Shown: one piece after another, positions 33,119 to 41,373 of the stretch
Position numbering within the stretch: position 1 is the first letter of the stretch
Layout of the letters: every line of letters begins with the position of its first letter
Origin: Amnibacterium sp.
GTDB lineage: Bacteria > Actinomycetota > Actinomycetes > Actinomycetales > Microbacteriaceae
Assembly (NCBI GenBank): GCA_025936735.1
Contig: JAICSU010000002.1
Coordinates: 1 to 64,000 of the forward strand
Direction: 5' to 3'
DNA length: 64,000 bases
Notes under the pieces: model-generated
What the model saw: the letters and a program-made list of their open reading frames with translations, nothing else
The model's database searches: none
What the model was told of the DNA's origin: nothing
Program-made: the position numbers and the translations under genes

Positions 33119-34417
33119 ATGCACATCAACCCGAGATCCCGTGGAACGGCCGCAGCCGCAGCCGCCGCCGGGCTCCTGCTCGCCCTGACCGCCTGCTCGT
33201 CGAGCGGCGCAGGCTCCGGTGGTTCGTCTTCACCTGCGTCCGCGTCCTCGTCCTCCGGCACCGGCTCCGCCCCCGCCGCTGATGTGCTCGGTACCGCGAA
33301 GAAGGCGGCCGGCTCGCCGGTCGTGCTCGGCGTTCTCAACATCGAGTCCGGCCCCGTGACGTTCCCCGAGGTCTACCAGGCGGAGCAGGCCGCCGTGGCC
33401 TACGTCAACGACTACAAGGGCGGCATCGGCGGGCACCCGATCAAGCTCGTGCACTGCGCGACCGACGGCCAGCCCTCGACCTCCCAGCGCTGCGCGAACC
33501 AGATCCTCGACCAGAAGCCGGTCGCGATCCTCGGCGCCGCCGACACCGGATCGCCCGGCGCGATCCCGGTCTACCAGCGGGCGAACCTGCCCTACCTCGG
33601 CGGGATCGCGTTCACGCCGGTCGAGCAGAACGACCCCGACGCGGCCATCTTCTCGAGCATCTCGACGGGCGACAACGCCGCCATGGCGGTCTACGCCGCG
33701 AAGAAGCTCGGCGTGAAGAGCGCCGCCGTGATCTACACGTCGGACACGCAGGGCACGGCCAGTGCGCTCGGCACGATCGTCCCCACCATGACGAACGCGG
33801 GCATCACGAAGATCACGAAGATCGCCGTGCCGCCGACCTCCTCCGACGTGTCATCCGCGGTCGCCACCGCCACGAGCGCGTCTCCGGACCTCGTCTACGT
33901 GGACACTCCCGCGGCCTGCCCGAACGTCCTGTCCTCGCTGAAGCAGCTGGGCTACACCGGGAAGATCGCGGGCATCGATCCGTGCACCGCCCCGAAGGCG
34001 ATCCAGGGCGCCAACGGCGGAGCCGAAGGGCTCTACTTCGCCGCTCCCGTCCTCGACCCGTTCTCCACCGACAAGGACGCCCAGATCTACCAGGCGGCCC
34101 TGAAGAAGTACGCGCCGGCGGACATCGCACTGGACTCGCTCGCGACCATCGGCTTCCAGTCGGTGATCAACGTGCAGGCGGCGCTCGCGAACTTCACCAC
34201 GGCGGACCTCACGAAGGACAAGATCCTCGCCGCGTTCCGCACGGGCAGCGACCACCCGAACTTCATGGGGCATCCGTACACCTGCGACGGCAAGGCGATG
34301 GCCGGAGCGACCGCCGTCTGCAACGCCTACGAGCAGATCCGGCAGCTGAAGGGCGGCAAGCCGACGGTCGCCACGCAGTGGGAGACCGCGGGCACCTACT
34401 ACAAGCCCGCCCACTGA
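33119..34417 (+). CDS. Branched-chain-type ABC importer substrate-binding lipoprotein
   Basis: A 432-residue lipoprotein. The signal segment ends in LTACS, giving lipidated Cys26, and a Ser/Gly-rich spacer (27-55) follows. The type I periplasmic-binding fold is clear (LGVLNIESGPVTFPEV, CATDGQPSTSQRCANQIL, GFQSVINVQAALANF). AAGGAG (33108-33113) supports ATG 33119. Related proteins bind amino acids, but also aromatic acids in catabolic operons. The enzymes downstream suggest a non-amino-acid substrate. Confidence 0.92.
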   Translation: MHINPRSRGTAAAAAAAGLLLALTACSSSGAGSGGSSSPASASSSSGTGSAPAADVLGTAKKAAGSPVVLGVLNIESGPVTFPEVYQAEQAAVAYVNDYKGGIGGHPIKLVHCATDGQPSTSQRCANQILDQKPVAILGAADTGSPGAIPVYQRANLPYLGGIAFTPVEQNDPDAAIFSSISTGDNAAMAVYAAKKLGVKSAAVIYTSDTQGTASALGTIVPTMTNAGITKITKIAVPPTSSDVSSAVATATSASPDLVYVDTPAACPNVLSSLKQLGYTGKIAGIDPCTAPKAIQGANGGAEGLYFAAPVLDPFSTDKDAQIYQAALKKYAPADIALDSLATIGFQSVINVQAALANFTTADLTKDKILAAFRTGSDHPNFMGHPYTCDGKAMAGATAVCNAYEQIRQLKGGKPTVATQWETAGTYYKPAH

Positions 34418-34449
34418 GCCGGATCGCACCGGATCGACGAGGACGCTCT

Positions 34450-36540
34450 GTGAACCTGGTTCTGCTCTTCCTGCTGCTCGGCCTCGGGGCCGGCGGGGTG
34501 TACGCCCTGCTCGGCCTCGGGCTGGTGCTGAAGTACCGCGCGACCCAGGTCATCGACTTCGCGCATGCATCGGTCGCGATGTTCAGCGCCTACGTCTTCG
34601 TCAACCTGCGGTCCACCGGGCGGCTCGAGCTGCCCTGGATCCTGCTCCCGCACGAGATCCCGATCGCGAGTGCCGGCATCGACGTGCTGCCGGCGCTCGC
34701 GATCACCCTCGTCTACGGCACCCTGCTCGGCTACGTGCTGTTCCTCGTCGTCTACCGGCCGCTGCTGCGGGCGGCGCCCCTCACGAAGGTGTGCGCGTCC
34801 GTCGGCGTCATGCTCGGGCTCGAGGCGATCGCGGTCCTGAACTTCGGGACGACGTCGCTCGCGACCGGTCCCGTGCTGCCGAGCGTCCCGATCCGGATCG
34901 CGTCAGTCGCCTTCCCGTCCGACCGGCTCGTGCTGCTCGGGATCGTGGTCGCGGCGGCCCTCGCCCTGCTGGCGCTCTACCGGTTCACGCGGTTCGGGCT
35001 CGCGACCCGCGCGAGCGCCGAGAACGAGACCGGCGCGGCGCTCATCGGGATCTCGCCGACCGCGATCGCCACGCGGAACTGGGTGATCGCCAGCGCCTTC
35101 GCCGCGCTGTCCGGCATCCTCATCACGCCGATCTCGTCCCTCGACCCGACGTCCTACACACTGTTCGTCGTCCCGGCGCTCGGGGCCGCCCTCGTCGGCC
35201 GGTTCGCATCGTTCCCCTGGACGGCGGGAGCGGGGATCGCGCTCGGGATCTTCCAGTCCGAGGTCACACTCCTGCAGGCCCAGGTGCCGTGGATGCCGCG
35301 CCAGGGCCTCGGCGACGGCGTCCCCTTCCTCCTCATCCTGATCGCGATGACGGTCAGCGCCCGCCGCCTCGGCGTCCGCGGTGACCCCGGCACGATGCGG
35401 AACCCGTCGCTCGGGCGACCCACCCGCCCGCTCGCGACGAGCATCGTCTGCCTCGTCCTCGGCCTGATCGTGCTGGTGGCCCTTCAGGGCTCCTTCCGCG
35501 CGGCGTTCATCTCGTCCCTCATCACGACGTGCATCTGCCTCTCCCTCGTGCTGCTCACGGGGTTCGTCGGCCAGGTGTCGCTCGCCCAGATGTCGTTCGT
35601 GGGCTTCTCCGCCTTCGTGCTCTCGCAGCTCGGGGCCATCGCCGGGCTGCCGTTCCCGATCCCGGCCCTGCTCGCCGCGCTCACGGCCGTGCCGCTCGGC
35701 GTGCTCATCGGCCTGCCCGCGCTCCGGGTCCGCGGCGTCAGCCTCGCCGTCGTGACGCTCGCCGTGGCGGCCGCCATGGATGCCCTGGTGTTCAGCAACG
35801 CCGCCTTCAGCGGCGGGCTCGGCGGCCGCACGATCGGCTCGCCGACCTTCTTCGGCATCGACCTCGGCATCGCCCAGGGCCACGACTACCCTCGCGTGAT
35901 CTTCGGCGTCGTGGTCCTCGTCGTGGTCGTCCTCGTCGGGTACGGCGTCGCCCGCCTGCGGACCAGCTCGACGGGACGGGTGCTCGTGGCCATCCGCTCC
36001 AACGAGCGCGCCGCCGCGTTCGTCGGCGTCGACGTCGCCCGCATGAAGCTGTTCGCGTTCGCCCTCTCCTCCTTCATCGCCGGGCTCGCCGGGAGCCTCC
36101 TCGCCTATGACCAGGGCACCGTCTCGAGCGCGTCGTTCGCGACCTTCACCTCGCTCACGGTGCTCGCGATCGCCTATGTCGCCGGCATCGGCCGCATCGC
36201 GGGCGCCGTCATCGCGGGCCTCATGTTCGCGTCGGACGGCCTCTTCGTCTCGTTCCTCGACGCGTGGCTGCACATCGGCCAGTACCAGCAGATCGTGGCG
36301 GGCGTCGCGCTCGCGTTCACCGCCATCCAGAACCAGAACGGCGTCGCCGCCGAGCTGGCGGGGGAGAAGGGCCTGGCGCTGCGGATCGCGCGCCTGCGCG
36401 ACCGCATCCTCCCCGTGCGGTGGTTCGGGGGCGCCGCTCCCGCGCCCCTGCGCACCCGGTCGACATCGGATGTGACGAGGACGGCGGCCGCCGAGCCGGC
36501 GGTCGCAGTGAAGGAGGAGGCCGGTGCCCGAAACCCGTGA
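34450..36540 (+). CDS. Fused branched-chain-type ABC permease (LivH-LivM)
   Basis: A 696-residue membrane protein joining two permeases. Residues 1-300 are LivH-like (GGVYALLGLGLVLKYRATQVIDFAHA at the start, GALVGRFASFPWTAGAG-type ending). Residues 320-640 are LivM-like (GFVGQVSLAQMSFVGFSAF, RVLVAIRSNERAAAFVGVDV, VAGIGRIAGAVIAG). A polar, Pro/Ala-rich tail follows. LivH and LivM are usually separate genes. GTG 34450 begins right at the first helix. The 3' end overlaps the next gene by 17 nt. Confidence 0.92.
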   Translation: MNLVLLFLLLGLGAGGVYALLGLGLVLKYRATQVIDFAHASVAMFSAYVFVNLRSTGRLELPWILLPHEIPIASAGIDVLPALAITLVYGTLLGYVLFLVVYRPLLRAAPLTKVCASVGVMLGLEAIAVLNFGTTSLATGPVLPSVPIRIASVAFPSDRLVLLGIVVAAALALLALYRFTRFGLATRASAENETGAALIGISPTAIATRNWVIASAFAALSGILITPISSLDPTSYTLFVVPALGAALVGRFASFPWTAGAGIALGIFQSEVTLLQAQVPWMPRQGLGDGVPFLLILIAMTVSARRLGVRGDPGTMRNPSLGRPTRPLATSIVCLVLGLIVLVALQGSFRAAFISSLITTCICLSLVLLTGFVGQVSLAQMSFVGFSAFVLSQLGAIAGLPFPIPALLAALTAVPLGVLIGLPALRVRGVSLAVVTLAVAAAMDALVFSNAAFSGGLGGRTIGSPTFFGIDLGIAQGHDYPRVIFGVVVLVVVVLVGYGVARLRTSSTGRVLVAIRSNERAAAFVGVDVARMKLFAFALSSFIAGLAGSLLAYDQGTVSSASFATFTSLTVLAIAYVAGIGRIAGAVIAGLMFASDGLFVSFLDAWLHIGQYQQIVAGVALAFTAIQNQNGVAAELAGEKGLALRIARLRDRILPVRWFGGAAPAPLRTRSTSDVTRTAAAEPAVAVKEEAGARNP

Positions 36541-37495
36541 CATCCCGCTCGCCGAGGCGCGAGCGCTGGTCGCCCGTGCCGTCGACAAGGCCGAGCAGCT
36601 CGGCCTCCGCGGCGGCATCGCGGTGGTCGGGGGGACCGGCGCCCTGGTGTCGACCTCGCGGATGGACCGCGGCGGTGCCGGCGGCATGGCCCGCGCGCGG
36701 TCGAAGGCCTGGATCTCGGCGACGCAGCAGATCCCGAGCGCCGAACACCTGCAGCGGATGAACTTCGTCTCCCCGCCGGTGGAGAAGGGCTTCGTGCTCT
36801 GCTCGCCCGAGGCCGCCTTCCCCGGCGCCGGCGGCATGCCGATCGTCGACGGCGACGAGGTGATCGGCGGCATCGCGGCCTCCGGCGCGACCGTCAGCCC
36901 CTTCTTCCCTCAGGGGGTCGAGCAGGAGCGGATGATCGCCGAGGGCCGGCCCGCCAACCCCGAGGACCTGCTCATCCACTACGCGCTCGGCCTGCCCTAC
37001 GTCGGGCAGCACGGCGACGACGTCGAGCGCTGGGCGCGCAGCTTCGGCCCCTTCCCGGAGGACGCCCCGACGGGCATGGGCATGGCGGAGGCGCCGCGTG
37101 CCGCCCGGCAGCAGGAGCTGGCGCAGGCCATCCGGCTCGCCGACGCCGTGATGGCGGAGGCCGAGCGCCGCGACGCTCTCGTCGCCGTCGCGGTGGTGGA
37201 CCGCCGAGGCGACCCGATCCAGCAGGACGGCATGGACGGGTCGCCCACCGCCGCGGGGTTCCTCGCGCCCGCGCTCGCCGCCACGGCCGCGACCTTCGAG
37301 CTGCGCAGCGACGAGGTCGCCGGGCGGGTTCCGCAGGCGATGCTCGACCGGCTGCTGCCCTACGCGACCGCCACCGTCGCCGGCGGCGTGCCCGTCGTGC
37401 GCGACGGGCGCGTGGTCGGCGGCCTCGGCGTCGCCGGCACGGATCCGGCGCTGGCGGCGGAGATCGCGGTCGCCGCGCTCGAGGTGACCGCATGA
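36524..37495 (+). CDS. Tandem GlcG/HbpS-like domain protein
   Basis: A 323-residue protein made of two HbpS/GlcG-type domains. The first (residues 9-128) carries LAEARALVARAVDKAEQLG, and the second (190-320) repeats the pattern with LAQAIRLADAVMAEAERRD and AVAVVDRRGDPIQQDGMD. Single-domain relatives bind haem or small ligands and often sit in glycolate or aromatic operons with no proven enzymatic role. GTG 36524 has a strong AAGGAGGAGG ribosome binding site inside the permease gene. It ends in an ATGA overlap with the reductase. Confidence 0.82.
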   Translation: MPETRDIPLAEARALVARAVDKAEQLGLRGGIAVVGGTGALVSTSRMDRGGAGGMARARSKAWISATQQIPSAEHLQRMNFVSPPVEKGFVLCSPEAAFPGAGGMPIVDGDEVIGGIAASGATVSPFFPQGVEQERMIAEGRPANPEDLLIHYALGLPYVGQHGDDVERWARSFGPFPEDAPTGMGMAEAPRAARQQELAQAIRLADAVMAEAERRDALVAVAVVDRRGDPIQQDGMDGSPTAAGFLAPALAATAATFELRSDEVAGRVPQAMLDRLLPYATATVAGGVPVVRDGRVVGGLGVAGTDPALAAEIAVAALEVTA

Positions 37496-38439
37496 CGGCG
37501 GCCACCCGCGTCTGCGTGGTCGGCAGCGGTGCGATCGGAAGCCTCTTCGCCGCGCATCTCGGACGCCTGCCCGACGTCGACGTCTGGGCCTACGACGTCT
37601 CGCCGGCACACGTCGACCGGATCAACGCCGACGGCCTGCGGATCACCGGCGCCGCGGAGTTCCGCGCGGAGGTGCACGCCACCACCGACCCGTCCCGCAT
37701 CCCGCCCTGCGACCTCGGGATCGTGGCGGTGAAGTCCGCCTACACGAGAGCGGCGATCGCGGCGACCGCGCCGGTCTTCGAGGACGCCGCCGTGGCGAGC
37801 GTGCAGAACGGCCTCGGCAACGAGGAGCGCATCGCCGAGGCCGTCCCCCGCGTCATCCGCGGCACGACCCTCGCGGCGGGCGCCATCACGGCGCCGGGCG
37901 TCGTGCGGTACGACGCGACGGGCGGCACCTGGTTCGGCCCCTTCGAGCCGAAGCCCGCGCGGATGGGGGAGGTGACGCTGCTCGCCGACCTGCTCGAGCG
38001 CGGCGGGATGACGGCGGCGGGACTGCCCGACGCGCGCGGCGCGCAGTGGACGAAGCTGCTGTTCAACGTCGGCACGAACGCACTCGGGGCGGTCACCGGC
38101 CTGCCGATCGGCCCGATCGGCACCGACCCCGCCGTGCGTGGGCTCGCGAGCCGGCTCATCGAGGAGGGCCGCCGGGTCGCGCACGCCCTCGGCATCACGC
38201 CCGACGCCGATCCCGAGGCGATGATCGACGACGCGGTGGCCCGCGCCTTCGGGCACCGAGCGAGCATGCTGCAGGACGTGACGGCCCATCGGGTCACCGA
38301 GGTCGACGTGCTGAACGGCGGCATCGTGGCCGCGGCCCGAGAGGCGGGCCTCCACGCGCCGCTGAACGAGGCGATGGTCGCCCTCGTCCACGGCATCGAG
38401 GCGAGCTGGTCGCTCGAGCACGACGGGAGCCACGCATGA
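37492..38439 (+). CDS. Ketopantoate reductase-like dehydrogenase (PanE/ApbA family)
   Basis: A 315-residue NADP-dependent 2-keto-acid reductase. The Rossmann motif GSGAIGSLFAAHLG is at residues 10-23, and the catalytic-lysine helix reads WTKLLFNVGTNALGAVTG. Canonical PanE makes pantoate, but catabolic operons contain many relatives that act on other 2-hydroxy/2-keto acids. Position inside an importer operon favours such a role here. Both junctions are 4-nt overlaps. Confidence 0.85.
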   Translation: MTAATRVCVVGSGAIGSLFAAHLGRLPDVDVWAYDVSPAHVDRINADGLRITGAAEFRAEVHATTDPSRIPPCDLGIVAVKSAYTRAAIAATAPVFEDAAVASVQNGLGNEERIAEAVPRVIRGTTLAAGAITAPGVVRYDATGGTWFGPFEPKPARMGEVTLLADLLERGGMTAAGLPDARGAQWTKLLFNVGTNALGAVTGLPIGPIGTDPAVRGLASRLIEEGRRVAHALGITPDADPEAMIDDAVARAFGHRASMLQDVTAHRVTEVDVLNGGIVAAAREAGLHAPLNEAMVALVHGIEASWSLEHDGSHA

Positions 38440-39080
38440 GGCTCACGCACCTCGGTCACGCCTGCCTGCTCGTCGAGACCGGGTCCGCCCGCCTGCTGTT
38501 CGATCCGGGTGTGCTCTCGGACGGCTTCGAGACCGTCGAGGGCCTCGACGCGATCCTCGTGACCCACCAGCACGCGGACCACGTCGATCCGCGGGTGGTG
38601 GCCGAGCTCAGGCGGAGGAGTCCGGATGCCGTGCTCGTCGCCCACCCGGCGACGATCGCGGCCGTCGGGCTCACCGGGGCGACTCCGGCCGTCCCCCGAG
38701 ACGAGCTGCGCATCGGCGGCAGCACTGTGCAGGTGCGCGGCGGCAGCCACGCCCTCATCTATGAGGACTTCCCGGACGCCGAGAACCTCGCGTTCCTCGT
38801 CGACGGCGGCGCCTTCCTGCATCCCGGTGACTCCTTCGAGCGCCCGGACGTGCCGGTCGAGGTGCTCGCCGTGCCCGTCGCGGGACCGTGGGTGAAGGTA
38901 GGCGATGCGATCGCCTACCTCCGTGCCGTCGCCCCGCGGGTGGCGGTGCCGTTCCACGACGCCGACCTGGCGGACACGACCACCGCGTTCGAGATGCTGC
39001 GGATGTTCACGCCGGAGGGGAGCGCGTTCGTCCCGCTGCGTCGCGGCGAGGCGACGGATCTGGGGGAGGAGCAGGCGTGA
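38436..39080 (+). CDS. Metallo-beta-lactamase fold hydrolase (UPF0173-like)
   Basis: A 214-residue metal-dependent hydrolase. The zinc motif THQHADHVD lies near residues 43-51, with further ligands in GGSHALIYED, HPGDSF and VPFHDAD. The short two-layer form resembles the YtkL/L-ascorbate-lactonase-like group. A lactonase or ester-hydrolase role in the operon is plausible. ATG 38436 and the following GTG 39077 both overlap neighbouring stops. Confidence 0.86.
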   Translation: MRLTHLGHACLLVETGSARLLFDPGVLSDGFETVEGLDAILVTHQHADHVDPRVVAELRRRSPDAVLVAHPATIAAVGLTGATPAVPRDELRIGGSTVQVRGGSHALIYEDFPDAENLAFLVDGGAFLHPGDSFERPDVPVEVLAVPVAGPWVKVGDAIAYLRAVAPRVAVPFHDADLADTTTAFEMLRMFTPEGSAFVPLRRGEATDLGEEQA

Positions 39081-39994
39081 AGGTCCTGGGACTGTCGGCG
39101 GGCAACGCCGGTGGCAGCGCGGAGATCCTGCTGAAGGAGGCGCTGCGCGCCGCGCAGGAGGTCGGCGCGACGCCGGAGCTCGTCCGCATCGGCGACCTCG
39201 AGCTCGCCACGGGGCCCGGCGCCGACCGCGACGACGCCCAGTGGTTCTGGGACCGCCTGATGGAGAGCGACGGCCTCATCGTCGCGAGCCCGATCTACTC
39301 CCGCACGGTGCCGGGGATCCTGCGGCTGCTCGGCGACAAGATCTCGGGTCCGCAGGCCGACGTCGCCTTCACCGCCGAGCTGCTCCGGATGCGCGCCGAC
39401 GGCGCCGAGATCGCCGTCGACTTCCCGATCGACGAGCGGGTGCTGAAGCCACGCGTCGCCGGGTTCCTCGCCGTCGGCGGCTCCCTGCCGACCTACTGGA
39501 AGACCCTGGCGCTGCCGCTCATGCACACCCTCACCGCGTCCGCGCAGATCGCGGTCGTGGACCAGGCCGAGTTCGCGGGCGCCGGCAGCCCCGCCTCGAT
39601 CGTCCTCGACCCCGACGCCCTCGCCCGGGCCGCCCGGCTCGGCAGGAACGTCGGCGAGCAGCTCGGCAGGCCCTTCGACGAGGCCGAGTACCGCGGCGAG
39701 CCCGGCCTGTGCCCCGTGTGTCACCTCTCCGTGTTCGCCTTCCGCGGCGGCGCGGCCGTCGAGTGCGCCGCCTGCGGTGCGGGCGGCACCCTCCGCACTG
39801 AGAACGGGGCGCTCCGCGTCGAGTTCTCCCCGGAAGGGCTAGCGCAGTCCGTCATCGCCCTCTCGGAGAAGCACGCCCACTTCCAGGAGGTCCAGGAGAC
39901 CGCGGCGCGGCAGGCCGCGTACCGCGCCGAGATCGAGCGGCGGACGGCCGAGTACCTCGCGTGGGATCCCCGGATGGTGCCGGAGCGCGGATGA
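39077..39994 (+). CDS. Flavodoxin-fold FMN reductase with C-terminal zinc ribbon
   Basis: A 305-residue protein. Residues 1-200 form an NAD(P)H-dependent FMN-reductase fold (LGLSAGNAGGSAEILLKEAL, IVASPIYSRTVPGILRLLGDK). Residues 210-240 add a four-cysteine knot, CPVC-x16-CAAC, that should bind zinc or iron, and a helical tail follows (SEKHAHFQEVQETAARQAA). The extra metal knot is unusual for this family and might recruit a partner or carry electrons. It may reduce quinones or supply reduced flavin for an operon enzyme. GTG 39077 overlaps the previous stop by 4 nt. Confidence 0.8.
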   Translation: MKVLGLSAGNAGGSAEILLKEALRAAQEVGATPELVRIGDLELATGPGADRDDAQWFWDRLMESDGLIVASPIYSRTVPGILRLLGDKISGPQADVAFTAELLRMRADGAEIAVDFPIDERVLKPRVAGFLAVGGSLPTYWKTLALPLMHTLTASAQIAVVDQAEFAGAGSPASIVLDPDALARAARLGRNVGEQLGRPFDEAEYRGEPGLCPVCHLSVFAFRGGAAVECAACGAGGTLRTENGALRVEFSPEGLAQSVIALSEKHAHFQEVQETAARQAAYRAEIERRTAEYLAWDPRMVPERG

Positions 39995-40034
39995 GGCCGG
40001 CGATCGCAGGACGCCGGGCGCGGGCGGTGCCCGC

Positions 40035-40874
40035 ATGACGGTGATCGACGACCTGAACGGCTCGATCCCGGAGTCGGCAGCGGTGCAGCGGCGCCTCTGG
40101 AGCGCGGATCCGGAGGGCTGGGCCGCCTTCAGCGAGCCGCACACGCGGCCCCTCTTCCTGGCCGTGCTCGACGCGGTCGGCGCCGGCCCGGGCATCCGCC
40201 TGCTCGACCTCGGCTGCGGCACCGGCCTGCTGCCCGCACTCGCGCACGGCCGCGGCGCCGAGGTCCTCGGCCTCGACATCGCCCCCGCGCTGCTCGCGGT
40301 GGCCGAGCGGCTCGTCCCCGAGGCCGAGCTCCACGTCGCCGACCTGCAGCGGCTGCCCTTCCCCGACGAGTCGTTCGACGCGGTCACGGCCGTGAACGCG
40401 TTCCAGTTCGCGGCCGATCCGGTCGCGGCGTTCGGCGAGGCGGCGCGCGTGCTGAGGCCGGGCGGCCGGCTCGGCGTGGGGCTCTTCGCCGAGCCCGATC
40501 GAGCCGAGTCGACCGCCGTGCATCACGCGATGTCGCGGCTCAGTCCGCCGGCGCGAGCCGGCGATCACGCGCCGTACGCGCTGTCCGAGGGCGACAACCT
40601 CCCCGGAGCGCTGCGGTCCGCCGGGCTGGTGGTCACGGACGACGGCGAGGTCGAGTGCGTCTGGGCCTACCGGAGCCAGGACGACGCCGTGCACGGTCTG
40701 ATGGGATCCGCCGGCGGCACTCGAGCCGTCGAGCACGCCGGGGCCCGCGCCGTGGCCACCGCGATCCGCGCGGCACTCGCGCCGTTCACCGATCGCTCCG
40801 GAGCCGTGGCCATGCACAACATGTTCCGCTGGGTGCTGGCGACGAAGCAGGAGGACGTGATGATGAATGGCTGA
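40035..40874 (+). CDS. SAM-dependent class I methyltransferase
   Basis: A 279-residue methyltransferase. The SAM motif LLDLGCGTGLLPAL lies near residues 56-69, VLGLDIAPALLAVAERL follows, and RLPFPDESFDAVTAVNAFQF contains motif II/III. The UbiE-like family methylates small molecules; the acceptor is unknown. It follows a 40-nt gap and overlaps the next gene by 8 nt. O-methylation or demethylation of phenolics would suit the neighbourhood, but this is speculation. Confidence 0.86.
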   Translation: MTVIDDLNGSIPESAAVQRRLWSADPEGWAAFSEPHTRPLFLAVLDAVGAGPGIRLLDLGCGTGLLPALAHGRGAEVLGLDIAPALLAVAERLVPEAELHVADLQRLPFPDESFDAVTAVNAFQFAADPVAAFGEAARVLRPGGRLGVGLFAEPDRAESTAVHHAMSRLSPPARAGDHAPYALSEGDNLPGALRSAGLVVTDDGEVECVWAYRSQDDAVHGLMGSAGGTRAVEHAGARAVATAIRAALAPFTDRSGAVAMHNMFRWVLATKQEDVMMNG

Positions 40875-41373
40875 GGCGCCGAGCCGTGGCCTGCACCACA
40901 TCGCCTACTGGACCGATGACCTCGCGATCGCGATGGCGGACGCCGAGGCGCTGCTCGGGGTCGGTCCGTTCCGGGTCATCGACCGCGTGCCCCTCCGGAG
41001 CTTCCGCTTCCAGGGAGAGCCGGCCGTGCTGGACCATTCCGCGGCCTTCGCCGCGTGGGGGCCGGTGCTCCTCGAACTGAACCAGGTGCACGACGTGCAG
41101 CCGCCGGAGCTGCGCGCCGCGCTCGGCATCTCGCCTGGGTCGGTCAGCCACGTCTCGTGGTGGACGGACGACCTCGAGGCGGAGTGCCGGCACATGGCCG
41201 CGAGCGGGTGCGCCCTGCTCACGACATCCGTCGGGGGAGCGGTTGCGGGCTGGTTCGAGGGTGGCCGCCTGTTCGCGCATCCGGTGGAGATCCATCGACC
41301 CACGCCCGCCGTCCGCGCCATCTGGGACTCCCTGCTCCCACGGGCGTCGAGCCGGCGCGATCAGAACGGGTAG
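40867..41373 (+). CDS. VOC-superfamily (glyoxalase/bleomycin-resistance fold) protein
   Basis: A 168-residue protein with two beta-alpha-beta-beta-beta units. The first opens with HHIAYWTDDLAIAMADAEALLG and the second with VSHVSWWTDDLEAECRHMA. His and Glu residues at the family's metal positions are present (HHIAY; LLELNQ). Family members are dioxygenases, epimerases, lyases or binding proteins. It ends the ten-gene importer operon and overlaps the convergent aldehyde dehydrogenase by 13 nt at the 3' end. Confidence 0.83.
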   Translation: MAEAPSRGLHHIAYWTDDLAIAMADAEALLGVGPFRVIDRVPLRSFRFQGEPAVLDHSAAFAAWGPVLLELNQVHDVQPPELRAALGISPGSVSHVSWWTDDLEAECRHMAASGCALLTTSVGGAVAGWFEGGRLFAHPVEIHRPTPAVRAIWDSLLPRASSRRDQNG

